Shown: positions 26,223 to 41,218, numbered from the stretch's first letter. The stretch is 64,000 bases of DNA from Coriaria nepalensis (GCA_027186245.1 CP114487.1:1989501-2053500), one strand, 5' to 3'. Translations and numbers: made by a program. The notes: generated by a model not told the origin, from the letters alone.

Positions 26223-29200
26223 CTAAACTACAACTAACTCTTTGTCCTTAAAACTCTCAAATTTAATGTACTTATACCACCTAGCACAAACAACATAGAC
26301 AATAAGATCAGCTGTTGTCAAACCCGCTAACAGAAAGTAAAACCTTTCTAGATGCCCTTTATTCAAATTCACAGGAATCCATCCAGGCATTTCATCTCGA
26401 GCAGAAATCTTTATCACGATCGTAACTAACAAACTGCTGACGTAATTTCCAAACGATATCGACATCATGCAAAGTGCACTACCAAAGCTTTTTAAACCGT
26501 CTGGTGCTTGCCCATTAAAGAACTCAAGTTGTCCAACATACATGAAAACCTCAGATGCTCCGATTAGAACATATTGAGGTATCTGCCACAATATGCTCAG
26601 ACGGCTTGTCATCTCATCTTTGTTTTCATGTTTTAATCTAAAGCATTCTACGATACCAGCTGAAACCATGGCTGTTATTGCAATGACTAGACCAATCCCC
26701 ATTCTTTGAAGCTCGGTTAGACCCTTCGGATTGTTGGTCACTCGAGCGAATATCGGGTCGAGGAATTGCCTGTAAATGAATATGAAAAATGCAACACTAA
26801 GAATGTCGAAGCTCGACATGCTTGCTGGAGGGATGTGAAATGTGGAGATGGTGGTGTTCATGGCAGCGCCTTGTTCGACAAAGAGCGATGCCATTTGTGT
26901 GAAAACCACTGAGTAGAGTATGGTGCACAGCCAAATTGGGAGGAGTCTTATTACGCATTTTACTTCTTCTACTTGAGTGATAGTGCATACACGCCATGGA
27001 TTGTGAGAGATGTCTTTGTTCGTGATTTCGTCGAACTCCTTCGAAGTGATTATTGCTGCTTTGTCCAAGAATCTGGAATACACATATTAAAAAAATTATG
27101 ACACATGCATTCTTTAGTTTTATGTAATGTAACAAAAATTGAGGTAAACTCTTAATTTACATATAATCACTAAACTCTTACTTGAATCCTTGTGTGTGAA
27201 GTATCTTCCTTGAAGCATTCTTGCCACAATCCTTGTCATCTTCCTCAAATAGATCTTCTTCACTATTAGGCAAAGTCTTAACTTTCCATTTCCTCATTGC
27301 AGCAACCACCACTTGACAAAACCTTGCAAGAGGATTGCCTTTTGGTGTGAAGTGCCTATATCTAGGGGTCCCACAAAGAAACAAGACCAAAGCCAAAGCG
27401 GCAGATCCAGTGGAAGCCCAAAACCCTATTTCCCAATTCCCTTCATCCTCAAAATAACCAAGAACAGTGTTTGAAAAGAGGGAGCCCAGATTCAAAGCCA
27501 AGTAGAAGTAGCTGAAAAAGGCTACCTTTGAATTCCCTTCTTTAGGGTCCTCTTCATCAAATTGGTCTGCCCCAAATGTAGCTATGGTCGGTTGGTACCC
27601 TCCATTTCCTAGAGCAATTAGGTAAATTGATAGGTTGAAGAGTGTAATCTCTAAGGAAGAATGGGATCCACATGGAGTTTGTTCATCACCACAACCTTTA
27701 GGCCTCACTAAGAAAATGTATGATGTTAGGGACAGTGAGACCAATCCCTGTTAACAAAATTTGACAATATCTCATAAGTATCTACGTACCTTACGCGACA
27801 TCTCCTAATTCATCGGAAACAATGTTTATATATATATATATACTCAATAAAGTTTCACATCAGTGCTAGAAATTAATAAGTTACTTACAGAGATAAAGAT
27901 GGCTTGGAAGATGGCACAAGTCTTGTATCTACCCCAATAGGAGTCGCTAAGGAATGCACCCAGAAGAGAGAAAAGGTAAACCGTTCCGGTCCACTTGCTG
28001 ACGTTGTTAGCAGCCTCTGCATTGTCTTGACCCACAACCCTCGTCAGAAACAACACCAAATTCACTCCTACTCCGAAGAATGCCAACGTTGCTAGCCCCT
28101 GGTTCACTTCATGCACGAATATTGCACATTGAGTTAATTAATGAATTAATATGTATTTCTTTCTCTTATTCAAAGGCTAAGTACAACAAAATAATGCGTA
28201 CCTAGAATCAAAATTGCTGCTAGCCATGTTCCACTTTTGGCTCGATCAGCCGGAAGACCGTTCCAATCGATGGCTCCATCGAGTGTATAAACCTCTACTT
28301 CGCTCTTGGTCGTCTTTTTGATGATCTCTGTGGGAGTGTTGATCTGGGATTGAAAGGTAAACAGTTTGCGTATTAATATTGTAAGTTTTTTCGGTCTCAT
28401 TTTTTGTAAGCTTGATTGATCATGATCACTTATATAATTGTTTTTGGGGCCTAGGCAACCAGAGTACTTATATAGGTTTTTTTAATATAAAATTCTTCAA
28501 ATTTAACTTAATTTCAAATAATATGATACTTTAATTAATAACTTTTCAATAACTTCTTATTAAGTTTTTTATTTTGTTCTTTAAATTAATTAATTAATTA
28601 TTTTATTATTTATTTAATAAAGGAGTTAATATAAGAGCATTTATTATTATTTTTTTTAATAAAAGAATTAATGAGAGAGAAATAAAATATTATTAAAATA
28701 ATTTTAATTTTACTAAGATAATTCTTCAAATTAACAAAGTTAAACTTAAAATTAAATATAACTAATCTAAAGTGGAGGTGTTCTTTTACAAAAATTATTA
28801 ATATTCTTCAAAAATATAATTAATATTAATATTTAACTAACCTGATATAAATACTTTAAAAGAGCTCGAAAAGAAATTATCAGGGGCTTAGTTTCAAAAT
28901 AAATTTTGTAATATAATACCTAACTGTATAACTTGAATTTATTTTTAAAATTTAGTAAATTCTCTACCTTAAATCTAACTCTATAAGAGGAAAACTTGGG
29001 GGTTTTTTTTTTATATTTATTTTGAAAAAATTAAAACCTTTAAAATGCCATTGAAGTTACGAACATCACTTTGATGTAAAAAATGATTTAATGTATAAAA
29101 AAAAACATTAGAGATTGAGATATAATTTAACATATTATGTAATCATGCATTATATATATATATATATATATAAATATATAGGGGACGAAGTAAATGTAAA

Positions 29201-29307
29201 AGGATTTGAAATGATGTATATATATATATATATATGTATGTATTATGTAGAGCTGCATATAACAAGATTTCACTAACCTCGTGGTCACAAACACTTGAAC
29301 AAGCCAT
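26223..29307 (-). CDS. NRT1/PTR family transporter, NPF7-type, tandem copy 2
   Basis: Tandem paralogue of the 15888-19366 gene with identical architecture. Exons are 29307-29278 (MACSSVCDHE), 28343-28202, 28106-27889, 27747-27182 and 27072-26223. Every exon has exactly the same length as in copy 1, giving 601 aa. Exon 2 begins INTPTEII rather than MNTPTEII, which shows that exon 1 supplies the start codon. By my count exon 4 differs from copy 1 at 12 of 188 residues, and its last 60-odd residues are identical. It keeps FYLALNLGSL and, like copy 1, lacks ExxER in TM1. The exon 3 acceptor has changed from GCAG to GAAG but is still AG. The expected role is low-affinity nitrate and/or potassium movement at the plasma membrane; substrate is inferred from family only. 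Confidence 0.94.
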
Positions 29308-29408
29308 TGCAGAAGTATGAATAGAGATCAAGCTGGTGAAATGATTTAACAGAGAAAATGGGGCAGAGGAGATAGCTAATATGATCATATAGGGCGCATA
29401 CGCATGCT

Positions 29409-29419
29409 TGTATATATAG
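29409..29419 (-). promoter_or_regulatory. Probable TATA box, NPF copy 2
   Basis: TCTATATATAC on the minus strand lies about 105-110 bases upstream of the NPF copy 2 ATG, in the same relative place as in copy 1. Confidence 0.55.
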
Positions 29420-29479
29420 AAGAAAGGAAAGGGAAGCAATAGTAAAGCAAAAGACCTGATTCACTGTAGAAGCTGAAAA

Positions 29480-29487
29480 TGACGTAC
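29480..29487. promoter_or_regulatory. Conserved ACGT-core site (TGACGTAC), NPF copy 2 promoter
   Basis: Same octamer and spacing to the ATG as in copy 1 (173 versus 170 bases), here extended to TGACGTACGTG. A bZIP-type site is possible. Confidence 0.35.
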
Positions 29488-31580
29488 GTGTTAAGTCATT
29501 ATGGATGAAACGTGACCCTGTTGAAGTGTTGAATACATGATACAGTCAAGCCTTAGCTTGATTCACGATCGACAACGTACGTGACAAAACTAGTTAATTA
29601 ATGACGTCTCTTAATTTGATCGCTTTGAATTGAGCTGGCTATGATTAAGACTATAATATAGGATCGTCTTTGTCTGGTTTTGATCTTTTATACATTACCA
29701 AACGTAAGCTACTTTAAAAATTTTCATTGCTTTTAGGCCTCTTTTGGGAGCTAATTTGGGATCGTGCGTCGAAAGCCATTTCAGATGTCCTAAGATGTTG
29801 ATAAGTTACCTAATTCAAGGCAAATTAAGGGAGCACTAGCTAGCTAGCTAGCACTCAATGACTTCAAACGTGATTATAGTATAAATATTATTATTATATT
29901 AGGGCAATCATAATATATATGGCTAGTTTAAATCAGCTCGTGTTTAATCATCAATATTGGCCTACTTATAGTTTGCTTGTTCTTCCTGATTTATGTCGAG
30001 AGTTATCTTTTACTTGATGAGCTGTCTTTTTGGTCTCCTTGCTTCGAGTCATAGATCACTCATCACTCTCAAGCTGGCTCTTTTTCTCTTCCCCTTTCCT
30101 TCTTGCTAAGAAATTGATTGGCATTCAGAAGTGTAACGTGCATGGTTTCCCTTCTTAATAAAATTTAAGATAGGTATTTAAAAATTTATTTATAAAATTT
30201 TAATATATTTTAATTTTAGTAAAATGATGGGCGAATAGCATTCACACATATATAAAGTTTAATATAATAAATGATATAATATATAAAATTAATGTTTACA
30301 ATAATAAAAATATATATACATAATAAAAACATGCATATATAAATTAAGTTAGGGAGAAAGAATAATATATATTATATTATTGTCGAAAAATTTAATAGAT
30401 CTAAATATTGGGCTTTTATTTCGACGGATTTAACTTTCAATAAATATAATTGGAAATATGAGAATATGAATATATTAGAAAATTAAAATGATTTTTATAT
30501 TGTAAAATAAAATAAAATAAAGTAAAATAAATACATGCTAAGGAATTTAAATCTAATTTTTAGATAGTCGAAAGGATTATATCTAATTTAAGTCTGACTT
30601 GTTTTTTGACGTATTTACTGATAAGTTGATTGAATGTTAACTGCTACTAAAGTAAAATGGTAATATATAAAAATGGAATTAAAAGTTGAAAGACAAAAAT
30701 AAACGACTAAGTAAAAAACACTGGATAAGGTAAATGAATTGAAATTAACATATCTTTTCTATGGTAATAAATTAAATCTAAATTAATTATATTCCTATGA
30801 AAATAATAGATAAATAACTTAAAAAAAGAAATTGAAGATCAAAAGCATCCTGTCCATGACGACATATCAAGATTTTCACTCGGATGAAAATCTAGTATTC
30901 TACTTAATATTCCAAAGAATGGATGTAAATAAAAATATAATTTTCAGAGAAATTGAAAAAAATTAAGTGTCGAAAGATCGAGAGAATTTTGCCAGAGCTT
31001 TGTGTTCGATGATGACCGAATAGATTTTTTAGGTGATCAAAAAGATGATTTTTCCTTCCTCCTTGCATGTTATTTATAGGAAAATATGTTAATGACACTT
31101 TTGTAAATAAGTTGAATCCAACATCTCACTTCCTTGATTCTGGTGCCATTACCCTACTTGTACCCATGACCTTTTTAATGAGTTAATTGGTGACTTAGTT
31201 TTCGGTCGAAGTTAGCCTTCATTAAGTCTAGGTTTACTGCAGCCAATTCTCCTTCTCTCGCCTTATATTTCGACTATTTCTATGCCCACTAAATTGAATT
31301 TTCAGCCAACACTTTTGCTTGGCTGAAAATTTGGTAATTGTCCATTTAATATTCTTTTTGAGAAAAAATGAGTCCCACCTTAACTTTTTTATGGTTGACC
31401 GATTTTCCTATCAATCTTTGGCCGATTTGATCATGTTTTAGGATAATTTCGGCCGCATGTAATAGTGGATGGAAGTTAGTTTTTCTTTTTTTATACGGTC
31501 GAGATTAAACATATTGTTGATTGTTATACTACCTAACCAATCAATTATAAGGATTAATCTTTAACTCGAATTTAACCGAG

Positions 31581-31750
31581 TTAAATAATTATCGGTCGAT
31601 CAGAATTAATTATTTTCCGATCAAAATTTACATTTACTCGATCATATTAATTACTCGATTTAAGTTAAATAATCATCGATCGGTCAAAATTAATTATTTT
31701 CTGATCGAAACTTACGTTTACTCGGTCATATTAATTACTCAATTTAATTA
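31581..31750. repeat. Two-copy tandem repeat, period about 84 bp
   Basis: TTAAATAATTATCGGTCGAT... at 31581 recurs at 31665 as TTAAATAATCATCGATCGGT.... Each copy contains a TTTACTCG(A/G)TCATATTAATT segment. A partial third start follows near 31745. It lies in the insertion upstream of NPF copy 2. Confidence 0.75.
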
Positions 31751-33734
31751 ACCGATTTAATTATTATTAATCAATTTGTATTTAATTTAAATTTATGATT
31801 CAATCATTTTTGTCTCGAAAAATTGTAATGTCAACAAACAAATATAGTTACACGTGATCCATACACCGAAAAAAAAAAAAGTTTTCTTATCTAATAATTA
31901 TAACTTGAATGACCATTGCAGTTGTGATAATGAAAACTTACTCACACATATATGATATATGCCAAAGGTGTTATCATAGCACTTACGCAAGCTTAAGCAA
32001 CAAGTAATAATCATTTAAGAAACATTATAAGCTATCAAGTGCTATGAAGATAAGAGTTCAAATTAGGTTTCTTCATGATCATAGGATTAGTAATGTAGAC
32101 TTTGTATATATATAGTCGACATCAAAATGACAAGTAACATTGGAAAAGTTGATGCTGTCTTATTCATCACCACATCGATAATTTGGTTTTATTACCCCAC
32201 TTTGTCTTTTTTCTCTTTTTTTGTTTTTGTTTTTGTTTTTTCAAAGTTGAAATCCATGCAACCTACGGCGTCCGGAACGTGAAAAGCAACGGTTCGTATT
32301 CAATTGCTTTTCTGTAATCCACTCGGGTTAGTATTAGTTCTTATATAAGCACGTGTGGATATATCATGTATGGGGATATATCTTACTGTGCTTATCACTC
32401 TTGATGATTACATGCAGATTTTTGTCAAACATGTTTGCCCGGACATTGATTTTCATTTTTGACTTTTGTGGTTCAGGATAAAAAAAGTCAAGAAAAAAGG
32501 GTTTGTCGATAATTGATGTCGAGCTGGAACCAACTTTAAATTTGTTTTTATATTTTATCCATGATAGAAACTTTTCACAGTAAATTTTTTAATTTTACCG
32601 TTTTGAGCCCTGCGTTCCAAAAAAAAAAAAAATAATAATAATAATAATAATTCAAAGAAAGGAAAAGAAGGAAGGATTGGGTGGGCTGGTTTACAAGTCC
32701 ATTAGCTTGGGTGTAGGCCTGGGCTCTGATGCAAACCGTAATAACAATTTGGGGTGTCTCACTACAAATGATCCAGCCCAATAAAAGAAGTCCAGACTAA
32801 GATTATGGACAATAGATCGTTACATGGCCCAACTACGTAATAAAAAGAAAAAATAAAAAAAAAATAAAAAAGAAAAGGAAGAAATAAAGGCTGAACCTAC
32901 TTAAATTATCACAAATATTATTTTAAATTATCATTATATTTGATTTATCTTCTTAAAAAATTATATATTAGAATTACCTCTTAAATTATATTTTTTATTG
33001 GACTCAATCCCGATAAATTATTATATTGTTAAACTTACCCCCTAAAATATAAATAAGGTTAAATCTAATCCAATAGTAGTTTAGGAAAGATTTTTTAATT
33101 TAATAATAATTTAGAGAATTAAACTTAATTTAATAATAATTTAAAGAGGGTATCTTTAATATTAATATATCGTCATCATCATTAGGTGAAAGGACAAATT
33201 TTTTACCCGCGAGTTTAGAAATTGCGAGTGAGATGAGGAGATCAAAACGAACAGCGAAGGTCTCTGCAATTATTGGACTATCTTATGGGTTCGTGTTCTT
33301 ACCTGAACGCTGTCCAAAAAATTTCAAACAGGGCAGAGGGGAGAGAGAGAGATGGTGGCCTTTTTAATTTTTTATAGGGAAAGGGAGACTACACAGCTTT
33401 TCGCTTTCTGCTTCTTCTGGAAGCATTCTCTTCACACTTTGAACAGTGACCATCTCTCTGTCTTCTAGCACGTGCTCCTGCTCTGCACCATCACGTGACT
33501 CCTCTCAAAACCCCCCCTTTCCATTTCTCTCACATCCTTCTCCTTTTCCTCCTTCCCATCTTCACTTAATTCTACAGTCTACTCACTTTCACTTTTACAC
33601 TCTCACACTCTCCACTCATTCACTTCAACTTTTGGATCATTCAGAACCTTCTTCCTTTCGTTTTACACTTAAAAGACTTCAATCCCCATCTTTTTCTCTC
33701 TCTCTAGCATTCCGTTCTATGTACGTTCTCAATC

Positions 33735-36311
<2,577 letters not shown>

Positions 36312-38764
36312 GATACACGGCCACCGTGTAAACAACCAAACTGCCCTTGGGGTTGATTTAGATTTTGGCTGAAAGGAGTAAAAAAATAGTTTCTTTCTCA
36401 TAACTAGAGATGTATAAAGCATTCATGGTGGAAGAGAGATCTCTTAAAATTTCTCTCTTTTGGGTTCTTTTTCTTTTGCGTAGAGAATTAACTGTTCAAT
36501 TTTGTATTTTCTTATGCCTGCTACCTTATGCAAATTTCTATTGGTTAATTGGGCTTGGGGTAGGGCTAAACTCAAAAGTCAAAACATATATATTCGGCCC
36601 AAAACATATATATCGTGGGTAATTATTTAATGGGGAAATTATGGTTAATTTTTTAATTTAAAGATAATTATAATAAATATTTATATGATTTTAATTATAA
36701 TAATAAAATCTCTAATTTTAAAAAATTTTAATTTTAAATTTTAATGGGGAAATTATGGTTAATTTTTAAATTTTAAGATAATTATAAGAAATATTTATAC
36801 GATTTTAATTATAATAATAAAATCTCTAATTTCATTAAAAAATTAAAAAAAATTTAAATTTTTTTAATTTTTTTTTTACTTTTAGTTTTAAAACATTATT
36901 TTTTAATATTTGTGATCAATTTATTTTTAAAATTAAATTTTCAATCCTCATATTCTTTTATGATCACTTTTACTAATCTCCTTTTCGTTGTTTCTGCTAA
37001 TTATCATTATTAAAAATATTTTAAATTTTTAAATTTGATAAATTAAATTTTAAATTTTAAATCGAGATATTACAAATCAATTTTCAAATATTGTAGGACA
37101 TCAAGAAAAAAAGAAATTTTCCTACAAAGAAGAATGGCGGCGTTAAAGAGTGAAAAAATTAACTTTTTTATTTTAACTGAGCATAACAAAAGTTGAAAAT
37201 ATAAATATAAAAAAAAAATTAAAATAAATATAATTTTTTTTATCAAATTTAAAATTTTAAAATATTTTTAACAGACATAAACAATACTGAAGAGACTAGT
37301 AAAAGTGGCCATGAAAAAAGATAAAAAATTAATTTAAAAAATAAATAAGTTAAAAATATCAAAAATAAAATTTTAAGATTAAAAAGGAAAGAAAAATTAA
37401 TTTTAAATAAATTTTAAATAAATTTTAAAATTTTAAATTATTTTATAAAAATCATAATATTTATTATTATCTTAAAATTAAGAGGGAAATCCATTTCCCC
37501 TTATTTAATTAGGTCTAAGTTCTGATAATTTATGTAGATAAGGCTGGAATCACGTGCGAAACGTGTGAGCAACCCCCGTTTCGATCAAACTTAGAAAAGT
37601 TCATGCAGAAATCGAAGAGGCGCCATCTACTTGCCCAAATTTTCAACAACAGCGTTTAGCTCGGTGCGCTCTCTCTTTCTCTCTCTGGAATCTTCTCCAT
37701 ATTCTGGCTAGGGTTTCTTTCAATCTTCTGATGATCTTATCTGTTCGATTTTGTTCCTTTCTCTCTAATAGTTTCGAGTAGTTATATCGTTTGATTTATT
37801 TGAGAATTTGAAATCCGTGCTTTTTTTTTTTCTCGTGATTGATAGATTAGAGGCTTGATGATTAACATGACTTGTTTCTTCTTCTTTTCTCTATGCTTTG
37901 TTTTTCTTTTACTGGCTAGCTCGAATTCTCTTGATCGGTAGTGTTTTGGGAAAGGTTTGACTTCAAGTCTTCAAGAAATTTCAATGAGTTTATGAATTTT
38001 AAGCTGGATCTAGGATATTAGAAATCAAATTTTGAAAAAAATTGAATTGTGTCAGTAGCTGGAAATCAGCTTCTGCTCTGTTCTTGTTTGTATGGTTAGA
38101 TATGTAGTTGGAGCTGAATTATGTTTATTGGGAGGTGAGTTTTTAGTCAGCTAGAAGGCAGCTGAAAGTCCTAGTAAACTCCATGAAGATGTAAATCCGA
38201 TTATGCAATACGAGAGTGATTATGAATGATGAACACACATACATACTGGAAAATGACTAGGTTGGCTACGTTAGAAAAAATTGGATCCTTCCTGATCAAA
38301 CAGGAATATATTTAGGATGAGTGAAGGAATGAAGAGCTTCTGGCACAAAAAAAAAAAAAAAAAGGAATGAAGAGTTGTTTTTTACTACCAAGTAAATGAG
38401 TTGTCTGATACTCTGATTAGGCAAGGCTGATATTGAAATCCACTCTTCATAGAAATCCTTACCTAGCTTGGTTTTCCTTTCATCTTCTCTGCTTATTCCC
38501 TCTATCTTAGAGGATCTTGTTAGGTAGTTTAGCATTTTTTTTACCTACCAACATCTTGTTAGGTACCTCCACTTTGATTTTCACTCTTCTCTCTCTCACT
38601 TTTAAAATTTTATTTTTTTCTTTCTTTCTTTTATATGGCTGTGTTTGAAATTTTTAAGCAGTGTCTGTCGCTACTTGGCATCACCCTGACATATTAACAA
38701 ATTAATGAAATGACATATTATATATTGACTTGCATAACCAAAAAAAGGAACGGATTGTCATTAT
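36312..38764. other. Intergenic region between BSK and the 81-aa ORF
   Basis: Holds the BSK 3' UTR, then a foldback element (about 36621-37512), then what looks like the promoter and leader of the next small gene (CACGTG at about 37552, CT-rich leader from about 37668). 37730-38760 could be an intron or long leader. Two poly-A/T runs occur at 37822 and 38346. Confidence 0.5.
36621..37512. mobile_element. Foldback (MITE-like) element with long imperfect inverted repeats
   Basis: The left end TAATTATTTAATGGGGAAATT is mirrored by the right end, whose reverse complement reads TAATTAAATAAGGGGAAAT. Arms of about 400 bp pair over most of their length; for instance ATCACTTTTACTAATCTCC at about 36963 matches the reverse complement of GAGACTAGTAAAAGTGGCC at about 37291. 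The left arm carries a 114-bp direct duplication (36628 and 36742). It is non-coding. Confidence 0.8.
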
Positions 38765-39010
38765 ATGGATAAGACAACATATGAAAGGGAGGTTTCTGAG
38801 GAGCTGACTCGAGAGTCGCTTATTGAAATATCTTATTTCGACCCAGAGAAGGTTCTTTCCTCACAGAAATCGCTTGATAACTTGACCTACGACAAGCTCA
38901 TTAACGGTGTCAGTTATGATGATGGACAAGACAAGTATCGATCTGAACTGATCTCGATCTCCTCCCAGCAGCCACCTGAAACCCTACCGACACCTGAAGT
39001 TAAATCCTAA
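38765..39010 (+). CDS. Small conserved-looking protein, 81 aa, unknown function
   Basis: One uninterrupted ORF starting MDKTTYEREVSEELTRESL and ending TLPTPEVKS. It is acidic and hydrophilic, with no signal peptide, membrane segment or known domain that I can see. Composition and codon use look coding, unlike the AT-rich surroundings. A YRSELISIS motif and the MDKxxYEREV start give me a weak sense of a small plant-wide family, but I cannot name it. A plausible promoter and CT-rich leader lie about 1.1 kb upstream, so a 5' UTR intron is likely. The ATG follows a poly-A-like stretch at 38740. Confidence 0.6.
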   Translation: MDKTTYEREVSEELTRESLIEISYFDPEKVLSSQKSLDNLTYDKLINGVSYDDGQDKYRSELISISSQQPPETLPTPEVKS

Positions 39011-40279
39011 ACTGTCATGTTATATCATGTAGAACACTAGCACTAAAATTAAAATAACTGTAGCTTTTATGAATTGTGTAGCTGCTGTAAATGCCCTGAG
39101 GCTGTCTGTATGTTTTTACACCTTTGCGTCTGTAAAATGAAAACCGGGTCTGATATTCTGTTCTTGTGTTGAAGAAAGTTTTCTTCAGAACGATGAATGG
39201 ATATATGTTGTGGTCACTGTGCTTTACTCTTCAAGATGGTACATAGTTGGATATTTTAAGTTCTGTCTGCCGTTTCTTCATTTTCCACAATGTTTCTGCC
39301 AACTTGTTCATTTTTCAAACGTAGATTTCATTGCTCTCACCAAACTAAGAAACTTGAAGCTTAGCTTAGCTTTGACATGTTGGGTTGGGTTGGGCTGGCC
39401 TGTTTGATAGTGCTAACCTAAGCTGGAATATGGATGTCGTAGGCGCACCAATTATAGGAAACCATATTCTTGTCGCATGAAAAGACTTCCCAGTCATCGT
39501 CTGTTATTTGAGTTGTCGTTTCTCATTCCCCGACATGCGTCGAGTGTCGTTTATTATGAGAAGGCTATATAATTTACGAGCCCTTTATAGTCGCCCGGTC
39601 AACCTATGGTTCATACTTCGTAAAATAGGTAAGTGGAAGTTACCGCATGCCTACTCCCCTTCTTAACTTAAGAAACCCACTTGAGGCCCTCTTTCAGCAT
39701 CGGCCCAATTACTTGAAGTTGCGGACTTTTTAGTGTCTGTGTTGTCCATGATTCAAGCCCTATGCTCATCACAAACTTGAACCACCTCCCATTTTCCCTT
39801 TCACGACCCACCCCCATCATCTCGGCCCACTAACACACACCATTCATGATTGAAAACCGATCCTGCCAATCTCGACTGCATCCATAGCACAATACCCCCC
39901 TCCACCACATCACCCAGACCCATCCCATCTGCCAGCTATCCTCCACTGGCCCAGCTCACTTCTGCTGAAGATTCCCAAGCCGACACGCCGTCTCCCATGC
40001 GCGGCTCACATACACACACTGGGCCTTTATTTGCTTCTGACCCAACGGCCCACAACCCTCTCCATCACGTGATAGCTCGCCTCAGCATGGGTTATCTCCA
40101 ATCAGTGCGCCTCTTTCCATGGCCCATACTTCTCCTCCTCATAGTGGGCCTCCTTCAGCACTGGGGCCACCCTTCAGCGAGTCTGGACCCTCACAGACAT
40201 CGCCACCCACTCGTTTGCATGGCATGCGGACAAGAGGCATGAATGGAATTATTTTGTCCAAAGTCTCTATACTGCTGCC
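39011..40279. other. 3' flank and degraded retroelement DNA
   Basis: 39011-39450 is probably the 3' UTR and flank of the small gene. 39780-40280 is unusually GC- and C-rich for this window and encodes proline/serine/histidine-rich frames, with an LHGMRTRGMNGI stretch that resembles the linker before copia reverse transcriptase. No intact gene is seen. Confidence 0.5.
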
Positions 40280-40530
40280 AGGCACCCACTATTCACCGAG
40301 CAGGAACCTACGACTGTCTCTCAAGCTTTAAAAGATGCTCGACGGCGTCGAGGAATGTTAGATGAATTTAATGCTCTTCTACATCATGATATTTGGGATT
40401 TCGTTCCATCTTCTCAAGCCAACAATATTGTAGATTGCAAGTGGGTCTTTCACATTAAATGAAAGCGGATGATAGTATTGATCGGTTCAAAACACGACCT
40501 TTCCATCTACCATCACACCACCACAATACT
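40280..40530 (+). pseudogene. Copia reverse-transcriptase N-terminal fragment
   Basis: The frame reads HPLFTEQEPTTVSQALKDA, then EFNALLHHDIWDFVPSS, then VDCKWVFHIK, matching the RVT_2 start of copia polyproteins (EP-x-ALK...AL...TW.LVP...CKWVFRIK). A frame break follows after HIK, then a KADDSIDRFKTRPF-like continuation in another frame. No LTRs or other domains are near. Confidence 0.85.
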
Positions 40531-41218
40531 TCTTTCTCTCTTCTGTCTTTTCAATTTCATCCGACATTCACTCTTTTATTTGACCAGTTTATCGAGATAT
40601 GTCAATACTTCTTTATATTTCTTATTTATTGAACACTTTTTACTCTTTTCTTGATCTGATTTTCTCAGAAAAATGCAATTTCAGATCAAAGAGAAAGAAG
40701 ACGTCTGCAATTATTTAGAAATCCATTAACAAGATCAAAGAGAAAGAAATCAAGAATGATAGGCCTAGCTTCAAAATGACATGACAGTCAATTTTACTGA
40801 TTTCATTCATGAGAATGACAATCAAGAATGATCGCCCAGGGGACGCTCGTCCATCTCAAAAGTGGATGAATAGAGTACTTGAGTACTCTAATAGTACGGA
40901 TGAAGAAGTAATGAACATTCTTTGTTCCTTCCAAGGTAATACTCTTGTTTGATGTGTTATAAAACTGTCTTTTGTCTGATGTTTTATAAAACTTGTATTT
41001 CCAGCGATGATGGTGGTATTGTCGCATCTATAACAGTATTATACTCATATAATAGTACTATTATCACATCTTTCTTCCGGTTTTGTAACAGCGATTTCCA
41101 GCAAAATGCTCAACAATTTGAACGTGTTACTTTTTTTTTTTTTTGGATCAATTAATACAAGACTATAGTTGATGTTGATGTCGATGTCCTTACCAATTTG
41201 ATTACTACATGAACATGA
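40531..41218. other. Intergenic, low-complexity
   Basis: Contains short internal repeats (AGATCAAAGAGAAAGAA twice, near 40684 and 40733; ATCAAGAATGAT twice) and a poly-T run at 41130. No gene is seen. Confidence 0.5.

Larger units (their letters stand above)
29308..33734. other. Intergenic region between NPF copy 2 and BSK
   Basis: 29308 to about 30000 and about 32150-32400 match the unit 1 promoter side. About 30170-31860 has no counterpart in unit 1 and looks like an insertion with AT-rich DNA and an 84-bp tandem repeat. From 32575 on there is a poly-A/(AAT)n tract and AT-rich sequence. The last 450 bases are CT-rich and form the BSK leader. No further gene is seen. Confidence 0.55.

Noticed and set aside
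29143..29439. 98-aa ORF spanning NPF copy 2 exon 1
   Set aside because: Only the MACSSVCDHE part is real coding sequence; the rest is promoter and intronic TA repeat.
32575..32781. 68-aa minus-strand ORF
   Set aside because: Runs through a poly-T/(ATT)n tract and has no recognisable domain.
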